Assembly: GCA_027578915.1 (NCBI GenBank)
Contig: JANBTT010000071.1
Coordinates: forward strand, 19,667 to 83,666
DNA: 64,000 nt
Source of the DNA: Coemansia sp. RSA 1200
Lineage: Eukaryota; Kickxellomycota; Kickxellomycetes; Kickxellales; Kickxellaceae
Direction: 5' to 3'
In this document: in pieces, positions 19,544 to 31,158 of the stretch
Numbering within the stretch: the first letter of the stretch is position 1
Layout: the number at the start of each line of letters is the position of its first letter
Position numbers and translations under genes: made by a program
The notes under the pieces: generated by a model
The model's database searches: none
Told to the model about the DNA's origin: nothing
The model's input: the letters and a program-made list of their open reading frames with translations, nothing else

Positions 19544-22500
19544 CCAGCAGCAGCAACCCGCCAGCGAGGCTGGCGGGTCCTCTGCCGCTGAGGAGCAGGG
19601 GCTGGTGATCCAGAGCATCCGCGAGACGGTTGTGCCCAAGCTTGTTGCGCAGGACATCCAGCTCCTGGCGAGCCTCCTTGACGACGTGTTCCCGGGCGTC
19701 GAGTACAAGCCGGCAAGCATCGACCGGCTGCGCGACGCTATTCTGACGGTGTGCAAGCAGCGCAACCTGGTTGCGGGCGAGCGGTGGATGGACAAGGTGG
19801 TGCAGCTGAGCCAGATCCAGACGATCCACCACGGGCTGATGATGGTTGGCGCGTCGGGGAGCGGCAAGACCACGGCGTGGCAGGTGCTGCTTGCGGCGCT
19901 GGAGCGGCTGGACGGAACCGAGGGCGTCAGCTACGTGATTGACCCGAAGGCGGTGACCAAGGATGATCTGTACGGGACGCTGGATCCGACCACGCGCGAG
20001 TGGCGCGACGGCCTCTTCACGCATCTGCTGCGCAAGATCGTCGACAATGTGCGCGGCGAGAGCGGCCGGCGGCACTGGATCGTGTTCGACGGCGACGTTG
20101 ATCCCGAGTGGGTCGAGAACCTCAATTCGGTGCTCGACGACAACAAGCTGCTCACGCTGCCGAATGGCGAGCGGCTGGCGCTGCCGCCCAATGTGCGCAT
20201 CATGTTCGAGGTCGAGACGCTGCGGTACGCGACGCTCGCTACCGTGTCGCGGTGCGGAATGGTCTGGTTCAGCGACGACACTGTGTCGTTCGAGATGGCG
20301 GCGCAGAACTACCTGCGCACGCTGCAGACCCGGCCGCTCGACGAGGGCGAGGAGGGCGCGGCAGCCCTGCTGGGAGTAGCAGCGGCAGCAGCAGCATCCG
20401 GCTCCCCAGCGAAGGATGGCGAGGCTGCTGGTGGCGGCGGCGGCGAGCTCAGTCCTGCGATGCAGACGCAGACGATGGCGGCAGCCGTGTTCGAGCCGCA
20501 CCTCAGCGCCGATGGGCTCGTGGAGCGCGCGCTCGGCTTCGCCGGCGCGCTGGAGCATGTCATGGACTTCACCCATGCGCGCGCGCTGAACACGCTGTTT
20601 GCGCTGCTCAGCAGGGCGGTGCTCGATGTGGTCGAGTACAACGCGCAGCACTCGGACTTCCCGCTGGCGCCGGACGCGGCGGAGGCGTATCTGGCCAAGC
20701 GGCTGGTGCTGGCGATCGTGTGGAGCTTCACCGGCGATGCTTCGCTGGCGGCGCGCAGGGAGATGTCGGGCTTTGTGCGCGGCGCCGCGACGATTGAGCT
20801 GCCGCCGATGTCGGGCGATGCCGGCGACGAGGCGGTTGTCGACTACGATGCGGGCATCCGCAGCGGCGCGGCCGAGTGGGTGCCGTGGGCGGCGCGCGTC
20901 CCGCACATGGATATCGAGACGCATCGGGTCACGGATCCGGGCCTCGTTGTGGCGACCACCGACACGCTGCGGCACGAGGCGGTTCTGAATGCCTGGCTGG
21001 CGCAGCACAAGCCGCTGGTGCTGTGCGGGCCGCCCGGGTCGGGCAAGACGATGACGCTGCTGGCGGCGCTGCGCAGCCTGCCGGATCTGGAGGTCGCCGC
21101 GCTGAACTTCTCGTCGGCAACCACGCCGGAGCTGGTGCTGAAGACGTTCGAGCAGCACTGCGAGTACCGCAAGACGCCCGGCGGCGTGGTGCTGGCGCCG
21201 GCGGCGATTGGGCGCTGGCTGGTCGTGTTCTGCGACGAGATCAACCTGCCGGCGCCGGATCGGTACGGCACGCAGCGGGTCATTGCGTTCCTGCGCGGGC
21301 TGGTTGAGCGCGGCGGGTTCTGGCGCGCGGCGGAGCGGCAGTGGGTGGCGCTGGAGCGGGTGCAGTTCGTCGGCGCCTGCAATCCGCCGACGGATCCCGG
21401 GCGCGTGCCGCTGTCGCGCCGGTTCCTGCGGCACGCGCCGCTTGTTCTGGTGGACTATCCGGGCGAGCAGTCGCTGGTGCAGATCTACGGCGTGCTGGCG
21501 CGCGCAATGCTCAAGGTGCAGCCGCAGCTCCGCGCCTACGCCGAGCCGCTGACGCGCGCCATGGTCGATGTGTATCTGGCGTCGCAGCGCCGCTTCACGC
21601 CCGACCAGCAGGCGCACTACGTGTACTCGCCGCGCGAGCTCACCCGCTGGGTGCGCGGCATGTTCGATGCGATGCAGCCGCTCGAGACGCTTGGCGTCGA
21701 GGGCCTCGTCAGGCTCTGGGCGCACGAGGGGCTGCGCCTGTTCCAGGATCGGCTGGTTGGCGCCGGCGAGCGGCGGTGGACGGACGAGCGAATCAACGAG
21801 GCCGCACGTGCGCGGTTCCCGACCATCGACCACGAGACGGCGCTGGCGCGGCCGATTCTGTTCTCGAACTGGCTGACGCGCAACTACGTGCCGGTTGCGC
21901 GCGAGGAGCTGCGCGACTACGTGCGCGCGCGGCTGCGCGTGTTCTACGAGGAGGAGCTGGATGTTCCGCTTGTTCTGTTCAACGACGTGCTGGACCACGC
22001 GCTGCGCATCGACCGCGTGCTGCGGCAGCACCAGGGCCACGCGCTGCTGATTGGCGTGAGCGGCGCCGGCAAGACCACGCTGGCGCGGTTCGTTGCCTGG
22101 ATGAACGGGCTGGCGGTGGTCCAGATCAAGGCGCACAACCGGTACCGCGCGGCGGACTTCGACGACGACCTGCGCTCGGTGCTGCGGCGCGCCGGGTGCG
22201 GCGGCGAGAAGATCTGCTTCGTGCTCGACGAGAGCAATGTGCTGGATGCCGGGTTCCTGGAGCGCATGAACACGCTGCTGGCCAACTCCGAGGTGCCCGG
22301 CCTGTTCGAGGGCGAGGAGCAGTCGGCGCTGCTTGCTGCGTGCCGCGAGGGCGCCGCGCGCGACGGGCTGCTGCTCGACTCGGCCGACGAGCTGCACCGC
22401 TGGTTCGCGCAGCAGGTCGCGCGCAACCTGCACGTCGTGCTCACGATGAATCCGCCGGCGGATCCGCCCTCGGATCTGTCTTCGCCCTCGCCCGCGCCCT

Positions 22501-25500
22501 CGCTGGCGGCGCGCGCTGCCACGTCGCCGGCGCTGTTCAACCGCTGCGTGGTCGACTGGTTCGGCGACTGGTCCGACCAGGCCCTGTTCCAGGTCGGGCG
22601 CGAATTCACAGCCTCCGTCGACCTCGATGTGCCGGGCTTCGCGGCGCCCGCCACGCTGCCGGTGGCCTACGCCGCCCTCTCGCTGCCGGCGACGCACCGC
22701 GACGCCGTGGCCAACGCCTTTGTTGCCGTGCACAAGACAGTGCGCGCCGCCAACATCCGCCTGGCGCGCCGGCGCGGCCGCGTGGCGCATGCCACGCCCC
22801 GCCACTACCTCGACTTCATCCAGCACTTCTCGCGGCTGTACTTTGCGCGGCGCGACGCGCTGGAGGAGCAGCAGCGCCACGTCAACGTCGGGCTCGACAA
22901 GCTGCAGGCAACGGTTGCGCAGGTCGAGGACCTGCGCGCGTCGCTGGCGGCCAAGACGGCGGAGCTGGCGGCCAAGACGCAGCAGGCCAACGACAAGCTG
23001 CAGCGCATGGTGCAGGGCCAGCAGGAGGCCGAGCAGAAGCAGGCGGCGTCGCTTGCGCTGCAGGCGGAGCTGGAGACGCAGGACGCCGCCATCGAGGAGC
23101 GGCGCATCGTTGTTGTGCGCGACCTGGAGCGCGCCGAGCCGGCGGTGGAGGAGGCGCAGCGCGCGGTGTCGAACATCAAGAAGCAGCAGCTGACGGAGGT
23201 GCGCGCAATGGCGAATCCGCCGGCCGCCGTCAAGCTGGCGATGGAGAGCGTGTGCACTCTGCTCGGCCACCGCCAGACCGACTGGAAGAGCCTGCAGAGC
23301 ATCATCCGCCGCGACGACTTCATTGCGTCCATCGTCAACTTCGACGCCGACCGCCAGATGAGCCGCGCGCTGCGCGCGCAGATGCGGCGCCAGTTCCTCG
23401 AGCGGCCCGAGTTCAACTTCGAGACCGTCAACCGCGCGTCCAAGGCGTGCGGCCCGCTTGTCAAGTGGGTTGCCGCGCAGGTGGAGTTTGCCGAGATCCT
23501 CGACCGCGTGGGCCCGCTGCGCAGCGAGGTCAAGCAGCTGGAGCACGACGCCGAGGCCACCAGGCTCCGCGCGGCCACGCTGGCGCAGATGCTGGCGGAG
23601 CTGGAGGCCGACATTGCGCGGTACAAGGACGAGTACGCGCTGCTGATCGCCGAGACCGAGCGGCTGAAGGGCGAGATGGCGCGCGTCGAGGCGAAGGTTG
23701 CCAGGTCGCTGCGGCTGCTCGAGTCGCTTGGCAGCGAGCGCGGCCGCTGGGAGGCCGGCAGCGCCGACTTTGGCGCGCAGATGCGCACGCTTGTTGGCGA
23801 TGTGCTGCTTGCCGGCGCGCTGCTTGCGTACGGCGGGCTGTACGACCAGCAGTACCGCGACCAGCTGGTGCAGCGGTGGGCCGCGCAGCTGGCGCGCTCC
23901 GGCGTCGGCGTCAGGCCGGACATGCGGCTGGCCGAGTATCTCTCTACGGCCGAGGAGCGGCTGGCGTGGCAGGCGCACGGGCTGCCCGACGATGCGCTGG
24001 CGATGGAGAACGCCGCCATGCTGATGCACTTCAACCGCTATCCGCTGATCGTCGATCCGTCGGGCGCCGCGACGCACTTTCTGCAGCAGCAGCATCTGGC
24101 GGCACCAGCAGGCAGCGGCGGCGGCACTGGTGCTGGCTCGGGCCACAAGCTGACGGTCACCTCGTTCCTCGACGCCGCCTTCCTCAAGCAGCTGGAGTCG
24201 GCGCTGCGCTTCGGCAACGCGATCCTGATCACCGATGTCGAGCACCTTGATCCGATCCTCAACCCGGTGCTGAATCGCGAGCTGCGGCGCACCGGCGGGC
24301 GCGTGCTGATCCGCCTCGGCAGCCAGGACATCGACTTCTCGCCGGCCTTCCGCCTGTATCTGTCAACCCGCGACCCGGCGGCCTCGTTTGCGCCGGACCT
24401 GTCGTCGCGCGTGACGTTTGTCAACTTCACGGTGACGCGCGCCTCGCTGCAGGCGCAGTGCTTGGGCCAGGTGATGCGGCACGAGCGGCCGGATGTGGAT
24501 GCGCGCCGCAGGGACCTCCTGCGGCTGCAGGGCGAGTTCCAGCTGCGGCTGCGCGCGCTGGAGAAGGAGCTTCTGCGGGCGCTGAATGCGGCGCAGGGCA
24601 ACATCCTGGACGACGATGCGGTGGTTGCCACGCTGGAGACGCTGAAGACCGAGGCGGCCGAGATCGCGCGCAAGGCGGCCGAGACCGACGGCGTGATGCG
24701 CGAGGTCGACCGCGTGGCTGCCACATTCACGCCGCTTGCGCGCAGCTGCGCTGCCGTGTACTTTGCGCTCGACCGCCTCGCAGCCATCCACCCGTTCTAC
24801 CAGTTCTCGCTCGACTTCTTCCTCGCCATCTTCCGCCAGGTCGTCGAGCGCACCCCGAACACCGGCGGCGGTGGTGCTGGCGCTGCTGTTGCTGTTGCCG
24901 ACGACAGCCAGCGCCGCCGCCTGCGCATCCTGCGGCGCGATCTGTTCCGTCTCGCGTACGCCCGCGCGGCGGCGTCCGTGCACCACGACAGCCAGCTGGT
25001 TCTGCTGCTGCAGCTGGCGCAGATCCGGCTTCGCAGCGCCGAGGAGGACAACGACGGCAGTGATAGCGATGGCGGTGGCGCTGGCGGTGGCGCTGGTGTG
25101 GATGCTGCTGGCGCGCAGGAGGCCTGGGCGCGACTCAACGCCGACCTTGACTTCCTGCTGCGCGACGCCAGCGTTGCCGCCGTTGCTGCATCCGCGCCGA
25201 CGCTGCCGGAGCCGCTGGCTGCGCTGGTGGACGCCGACGCGCTGGCTGCCATGGATGCGCATGCGCGGAGTCTGGGCTGGTGCCGCGTGTGGATCCGCAG
25301 CCTCGAGAGCGGCAGTGCTGAGGATACTGGCGAGTGGGTTGCGTTCCTGGCTGCTGCCGACGCGGAGCGCCGCGTGCCGCGCGCGGCTAGTCTGGCCGAC
25401 GGCGACCTGCTGCGCACGATGCCGGCCGCCGTTGCGCTGCGCGACCTCATTGTGGTGCGCCTGCTGCGGCCGGACCGAGTGCTTGCGGCGGCGGCGCGGT

Positions 25501-27620
25501 TTGCGGCAGCGGTGTTTGGCGACAGCGAGGATAACAGCGGTGAAAACGCAACGCTCGAGGGCGTCGGCATGGTGGCCGATGCGAGTCTGCGCGAGATCGC
25601 CACCGCCGAGGTCGAGGCAACCACGCCGATTGCGCTGTGCTCGGTGGCCGGGTACGATGCGGCCAACCGCGTGGATGCGCTGGCGGAGGAGATGCGCCGC
25701 CCAGTGGCGTCTGTTGCCATGGGCTCCGTGGAGGGCTTTGCGCTGGCCGACCAGGCGATTGCGGATGCCGCCAAGAGCGGCGGCTGGGTGCTGCTGAAGA
25801 ACGTGCATCTGGCGCCGGCCTGGCTTGCGCAGCTCGAGAAGCGCCTGCAGTCGCTGCGCGCCCACGCGCAGTTCCGCCTGTTCCTGACGATGGAGATCAA
25901 CCCGGCGGTGCCGCACAGCCTGCTGCGTCGCGCGCGCACCCTGGTGTTCGAGCCGGCGCCCGGCATCCGCGCGAACCTGCTGGAGAGCCTTACCGACAGC
26001 AACTACAGCAGCAATGGTGGTGGTGGTGGTGGTGGTGGCTCCCAGTCGCCGCCGCCGCCCGCCGAACGCACCCGCCTGCACTTCCTGCTGGCGTGGCTGC
26101 ACTCGGTTGTCGTCGAGCGGCTGCGGTATGCGCCGCTCGGCTGGACCAGCCGGTACGAGTTCAGCGATGCGGATTTCGCGTGTGCGCGCGCCACGGTTGA
26201 CCGGTGGGTTCGCGCTGCAGCCGCCGGCAAGGCCAACATTGATCCGGCGCGCATTCCGTGGGACGCGATCCGCGCGCTGCTTGGCGCCAGCGTGTATGGC
26301 GGGCGCATCGACAGCGACTACGACCGGCGCGTGCTCGAGTCGTTTGTCGCGCGCTGGTTCTGCGCCGACGCCTACGGCGCCGAGTTTGCGCTGGTTGGCG
26401 CGGCCGACGGCGAGTCGCCACCGCTGCTTGCGCCCGAGGGCACCCGCCTCGACGACTTTGTGCGCTGGTGCCATGCGCTGCCCGACAGCGAGCCGCCCAC
26501 TTGGCTCGGCCTGCCGCCCAATGCAGAGACCCTGCTGCTGGTGCAGAAGGGCCGCCGGCTTGTGGCCGATGCGCGCAGGCTAAGGGCGCTGATGGATGAC
26601 GATGAGGATGATGGCGGTGCCGAGGATCAGACTGCGGCCGATAGTGATGCCGATACCGAGGGCGCCCGCCAGCCGGCCCACATGCGCCAGGCCGAGGCTC
26701 TGGCTGCCAGCTTTGCCGCGGCGCTTCCCGAGTCGCTTCCCGCGCTGCTGCTTCCGTGTGATGCTGGAGCCGATGCGCAGACGGCGCAGATCCCGCTGCT
26801 GCGTGTCATTGAGCGCGAGAACGCGGTTGCGCGCACCCTGCTTGCGCAGGTCCGCCTTGATCTGGCGCAGCTGCGCGAGGTCTGCCGCGGCGAGCGCAAG
26901 CAGACAAACCACCTGCGGCGGCTGCTGGCGGACTTTGGCGCCGGCTGCGTGCCCCGCGCCTGGGCTGGCGCCTACACCGTTCCCCGCGACTGCTCGCTCA
27001 CCGCGTGGGTCGCCGACTTTGCCAGCCGCCTGGAGCAGTCCCGCGAGCTGGTCGAGCGCATCGAGCGCAGCCAGAGCCAGGCGGCGCAGTCCTCAGCTGC
27101 TGCTGCCGATGCCGATGCTGCTGCTGCTGCTGCTGATGCTGCGGTGCGCGAGATCCAGACCCAGCGCGTGTGGCTCGGCGGGCTCCTGTACCCCGAGGCA
27201 TTCGTTACCGCCACCCGCCAGGCCGTGGCCAAGCAGCAGCAGTGCTCGCTGGAGGAGCTGGTCATTTCAGTGTCGCTTGGCTCTGGCAATGCGAGTGGCG
27301 ATGATCCTTCTTCGTTCGCCGTCAGTGGGCTCCGCATCGAGGGCGCTGCGTGGCTGCCTGACCGCCATGCGCTTGCGCTGAATGATGGTGCGGCCGAGCG
27401 GTTGGGCGTGTGTTATCTCAAGTGGGTGCGTCGCAATAGCAATGGTACTGGCCATACGCAGCACGCGGACCCACTTGCTGCTGAGGCTGGAATCCCGGTC
27501 TACCTCAACGCCGACCGCTCCGTCCTCCTGTTCGAGGCGTCGCTGCCGATTGACCAGTCGGCCGGTTCCACTACCGCCAGTGCTGTTGTGCAGCGTGCGG
27601 TGGCTATCATTGCCGCGTGA
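12378..27620 (+). CDS. DYN1: cytoplasmic dynein 1 heavy chain, single exon
   Basis: A 5080-aa motor subunit that moves cargo, nuclei and spindles toward microtubule minus ends. The order is an N-terminal tail (to about 1500) with poly-Ala, Ser-rich and Gln-rich inserts, a linker about 1500-2000 (WVYLEGIF, RFYFVGDEDLLEIIGN), then the AAA ring. P-loops are at 2166-2173 (AAA1, GPAGTGKT), 2491-2498 (AAA2, GASGSGKT), 2884-2891 (AAA3, GPPGSGKT) and 3226-3233 (AAA4, GVSGAGKT). AAA1 has the Walker B DEFNR, and AAA3 the CDE of VVFCDEI, so both look ATPase-competent. The coiled-coil stalk begins near 3495, with the microtubule-binding domain about 3595-3715 (MANPPAAVKLAMES is near-identical to animal dynein). 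Yeast Dyn1 is 4092 aa and human 4646, so this is unusually long, mostly through low-complexity insertions. Start context is good (G at -3, G at +4). No intron is needed. Confidence 0.97.
19488..19541 (+). repeat. pure (CAG)18 tract encoding polyglutamine in dynein
   Basis: Eighteen uninterrupted CAG codons (residues 2371-2388), then CAC and four more Gln codons. The tract sits between AAA1 and AAA2, directly after the conserved LKSVLVSAGNLKRGR, in a loop that is charged and variable in length in other dyneins. A pure repeat of one codon is prone to slippage. A shorter CAG run lies in the tail at about 16110-16132. Confidence 0.95.
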
Positions 27621-27907
27621 TAACAGTTGTTGTTTCTTAGTTGTTCCCCCCCTTTTTTGGTTCTCAGAACCCAGGAACAATCAATCAATTCAATCAATCG
27701 GATGGAAATACCGAAATGCAGTAACATTTCAGATCCGAAGAACAAGGGGCCATGAATCCTAGCGCCTGCCAACAGCACCGATGGCAATTGTCTTGCCCTA
27801 CCTTTGTTTCATTTTCAATTTCATTTTCGTTCTCGTTCTCACTGTGCGTCGATATATCCGGAACTATTGGGCTGCAGACCCATGTAAACCTATTTCCTGC
27901 CCTGCTT

Positions 27908-28008
27908 ATTCATTCATTCATTCATTCATTCATTTGTTCATTTGTTCATTTGTTCATTTGTTCATTTGTTCATTTGTTCATTTGTTCATTTGTTCATTTG
28001 TTCATTCA
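27908..28008 (+). repeat. TTCATTTG minisatellite with flanking TTCA units
   Basis: Nine perfect head-to-tail copies of the 8-mer TTCATTTG occupy 27929-28000. They are preceded by about five TTCA units and followed by a TTCA unit, so the 8-mer apparently arose by mutation and expansion inside a tetranucleotide array. It lies about 300 bp downstream of the dynein stop. Confidence 0.95.
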
Positions 28009-28585
28009 CTCCACTCGCTTATGAGCCTCTGTTGTTGAGTTCTGTGCATGTGGAATCTCCATGTGTGTTGGGCATTTTGTATTCTGAAACCCAAATGGCT
28101 GGTCACCTGGTTGGGGGAAGGGGGCTTCTCTTTTTCTCAATTGTGAGGCAAGAAAGAAAGAAAAAAAGAAAGAAGTCGCAAATCCTTTTTTTTATTTTTC
28201 AGTCTGTTTCTTAAGAAATAGATATAAACCGGTTTCCCAGCCGCAGGACCACCCATTGTGAAAAGGAAAGGTGGTCTCTTTTTTTCTCTCTCTCTTCCAA
28301 ACGTTCTGTTGCTGCTGTTGTTGTTATTGCTGTGGAGGTGGATTTGTTTTACTGCTTTCTTTCCTTTCTGGTTTCTTGGGAGAGGAAAGATTGGGTTGGG
28401 TGAGACGAGCACAAAAAAAGAAAGATTTCTCTTTTTAAAAGTCTTGGACTTTATAGTTTTTTATAAAGCTTTTGTATCCTTTAAACTTTATATTTTTATT
28501 TTTATTTTGAAAAGGATATAAAATGTTATAATTGGAACCACTAGTTAGCGTAACCACTGTTATTGCCCCTGTCTATTAATCCACC

Positions 28586-28615
28586 ATTTTATTTATTTAT
28601 TTATTTATTTATTTT
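28586..28615 (+). repeat. ATTT microsatellite
   Basis: Six consecutive ATTT units preceded by one ATTTT, about 120 bp before the start codon of the surface protein gene at 28733. Confidence 0.9.
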
Positions 28616-28732
28616 GTGCTTCCTTTTCCATTGTTATTGCGATATACTTTTTGCTGGTCTGCGTTTTGCTTGGGGGATTAACGGCAAAAAAAACCTCTAT
28701 TTCACACACACGCCAGAAAAAGCCAGACACTG

Positions 28733-29446
28733 ATGAGGCACAAGGGTCTGTGGAGCTTGGCTGCGGCAGCAGTGATAGCGGGGACTGTGGCGGGAGACAT
28801 TGTTCTGTCGGTGGCATCGCCCAGCAACATGGACGACTACATGGCGGTGCTATCGAGTGCGTGGCCCACGCTGTATCCGAAGCTGGAGGAGCAGCTGCAG
28901 ATAGCCGCGGAGCAGGTGCCAGCCGAGTACAGCTACCTATGGTCGCTGCTCAGCGTCGCCGACGGCGCGGTGCCCTCCACATTCGATGCGCAGTGGGCCG
29001 AGGCGTTTGTTGAGAACGCCCAGGCGCTTGGGCCGACGACGATTGCGGCGCACGAGATTCCTGGCGCAGAATCCGATCCCGGCGCACAGCCCACCGAGCT
29101 GGTTTCTACTAATGATGACGGCGTGGTTGCCACTGCTTCGGGCGTGGCTGTTGGCAGTCCCACCATCGTTGTTGCCATCAACGGCAATGTTGCCCGCAAT
29201 CCGCACGACGTGAAGAGCGCCGACGACGCCGCTAGCAGCGATGAGTCGGCTGAGGAGTCCGCTGACGATGGCGATGTGGATGGCGATTCTGGTGCCGGGT
29301 CCGATTCGTCCGAGTCCTCGTCACCCGAATCCTCCTCCTCCGCCGCCGCATCCCGTGGCGCTCGGCCATTTGGAGCCACGCATCTTCTGGCTGCTGCTGC
29401 GGCTGCCGCCATTGCTGGTCTGACCGCTCTTCCGCTGCGGTGGTGA
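28733..29446 (+). CDS. secreted acidic Ser/Asp-rich surface protein
   Basis: A 237-aa protein with a signal peptide (MRHKGLWSLAAAAVIAGTVAG), a folded-looking region about 22-100 rich in aromatic and hydrophobic residues (DDYMAVLSSAWPTLYPKL, FDAQWAEAFVENAQAL), then Ser/Asp/Glu/Ala-rich sequence (about 160-210) and a hydrophobic Ala-rich C-terminus. The last residues are LPLRW, so the tail contains an Arg and is a weaker GPI signal than those of the genes at 5528 and 11008. The overall layout is similar: signal, alpha-helical head, acidic Ser-rich stalk, hydrophobic end. Probably a cell-surface or wall protein. Family not recognised. Confidence 0.7.
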   Translation: MRHKGLWSLAAAAVIAGTVAGDIVLSVASPSNMDDYMAVLSSAWPTLYPKLEEQLQIAAEQVPAEYSYLWSLLSVADGAVPSTFDAQWAEAFVENAQALGPTTIAAHEIPGAESDPGAQPTELVSTNDDGVVATASGVAVGSPTIVVAINGNVARNPHDVKSADDAASSDESAEESADDGDVDGDSGAGSDSSESSSPESSSSAAASRGARPFGATHLLAAAAAAAIAGLTALPLRW

Positions 29447-30089
29447 TAGTCAAATAACCTTCTCTTTTTTAGAGTGGGAGGGGGACAGATGGGGGGGGGC
29501 AGAGTTTTTCCAGGAACTTGCTGATTCATTAACCTTTTTTCTTGATTTCTTTATCTCCCCCTCTCTCCCACTCGTCCAGCTCCTTTTCTTGATTCCTGCG
29601 TATGGCGTGGCTTCTATTTGAGCCACGCTGTAATTTCCCCTCTCCCGTTTATCCATTGTCTTTCGTTTTTCTAATCTCTATTCCGATGTCTAGTGTTTCA
29701 TGCCAACCTTCTTTAGCGATCGATCCACCTTGGTGTAATATAACAAGTGGCAGATAAATACACATACACAACACATATCAGTGGTTAGATGGCCACACCA
29801 TGACATGGCCTACTCGTCGGATATAAACATAGAATGGTGATTAAGATATTAGTTATTTATCCATCTATGGTGTTTATCCTGTCTGCTACCCGCCTCAATC
29901 GCAACTCTCTCCTTTCTTCCATGTTGAAAAGGAGTGGGAAAAAAAACCGAAGCTCTACTCACTTGCTTCTTACATCTTCTCTCTCCAAGAAGAATGAACT
30001 GTATAAAAAATTGAAAAGACATCAAGCCGCCAATCTAGTCGAAATGAAGAAAATACCGCAACAAGCGTTTGTCAGGTTTGTTGCAATTG

Positions 30090-30097
<8 letters not shown>

Positions 30098-30120
<23 letters not shown>

Positions 30121-30121
30121 T
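30098..30121 (+). repeat. (GCT)8 trinucleotide repeat
   Basis: Eight perfect GCT units preceded by GTT units, in non-coding DNA. Its reverse complement is AGC, the same repeat class as the CAG tract in dynein. Confidence 0.9.
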
Positions 30122-30475
30122 GCGGTTCCGACTTGTCAACAATTGCAGCTCTTTTTTCTTCTTGTTCTTGTTCTTGCGGCTGGATGAATGGGTGCGATCT
30201 TTTCTTTTCTTTTCTTTTCTTTGCTGCTCAAAAAAAGGTTCTTTCTTGTAGCTCTTGCAGCAATCGCAGGAAAACAAATAAATAAAAAAGCTGCTGGTAG
30301 ATGCAACAAAAGAAAGGCGGTCACATCCAGTTTCGTTTCATTTCACTTCATTTCATCTCGTTTGTTTTCTTCGTCAATTTTTCTTGTTAATAGTAGAAAA
30401 TAAAATAAAATAGATTTTCTTCCTCTTTTTCTATATTTCATACAGGAAACGTCTGTGCGCCCTTTTATTGTTGCG

Positions 30476-30606
30476 GTAAGTATGTAGTTTAGGTTTGTTT
30501 CTTCCATTCCATCTGTTCATTCATCCATTCATTCACTCAGTGCACAGTAACTCTCTCCCCCGCTCGCCCCTCTCCTCCCTTTTTTCCTTTCTTTTTCTTG
30601 TCCCAG
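30476..30606 (+). other. candidate intron in the leader upstream of the ABC transporter
   Basis: Donor G|GTAAGTATG and acceptor CTTGTCCCAG after a long pyrimidine run define a 131-nt candidate. Earlier AGs at 30540 and 30547 would give about 65-72 nt. It is not inside a recognised coding frame and lies about 550 bp before the transporter start, so it may be a 5' UTR intron. Confidence 0.3.
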
Positions 30607-31158
30607 ACTACTGGAGGCAGCATGGACAACAACAAGATGCTTCTTCCTGTTGCTGGCCTTGTGGCCCATGTTTCAAGCAAAAGAAAAAAGAGCCAACCCC
30701 CTCCACTCTCTACTTACTCTCGGGTCCCATGCTATGTTGTTTTTTTTTTTTGATTTCGTTGATAAAAGGGAACAACATGCAATGTCAAAATAAAACACGG
30801 GAAAAAAAAGGAGGGCAAAAGATTACGCAATTGAGCTTTTTTTGATTTTTATTGTTTGCTTTGTTAACAAATCAGTTGTTACTTTTGCCTTCCTGAGAAA
30901 ATAAAAAAATTAGGGAAAAAAGGAGGTGCAAGTGAATTTTTCTACCATTCTTTCTCTTTCTCTTCATCATTTGTTTCTTTCATTCATCTTCTGTAACAAA
31001 CCTAATACTCCTTGTGTTTTAATACTTGTTGTTGTTCCTTTCCCCCTCCCTTATAGACTTTAAAGCAACAGAAAAGATCGCACGAGCTCAGTAGAACGGA
31101 ACAAAGCAAAGAGCACAGTTCCAAGCTTTATTCATTCATTACTGGGAAGCTAACACTA

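Larger units (their letters stand above)
27621..28732. other. intergenic region with minisatellite and microsatellite
   Basis: 1.1 kb between dynein and the next plus-strand gene. It contains an 8-bp tandem repeat with flanking TTCA units (27908-28008) and an ATTT microsatellite (28586-28615). The remainder is AT-rich with pyrimidine tracts and a CTG/TTG run near 28309-28330. No coding segment recognised. Confidence 0.6.
29447..31158. other. intergenic region upstream of first ABC transporter (1.7 kb)
   Basis: AT-rich with a CTG-type repeat (30098-30121), TTTTC repeats near 30198-30222 and a candidate leader intron at 30476-30606. The stretch before 31159 is pyrimidine-rich and should be the 5' leader of the transporter. 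Short open frames have no domain signal. No RNA gene seen. Confidence 0.5.

Noticed and set aside
18459..24245. A 1928-codon open frame on the minus strand opposite dynein
   Set aside because: It has Arg/Gln/Leu/His-rich composition without any domain and lies exactly opposite the most GC3-rich part of dynein. High third-position GC removes stop codons from the opposite strand, so this is a codon-usage shadow.
21341..24250. A 969-codon plus-strand frame overlapping dynein in another phase
   Set aside because: Ala/Arg/Gly-rich with no domain; same GC3 explanation, and the dynein frame through this part is strongly conserved.
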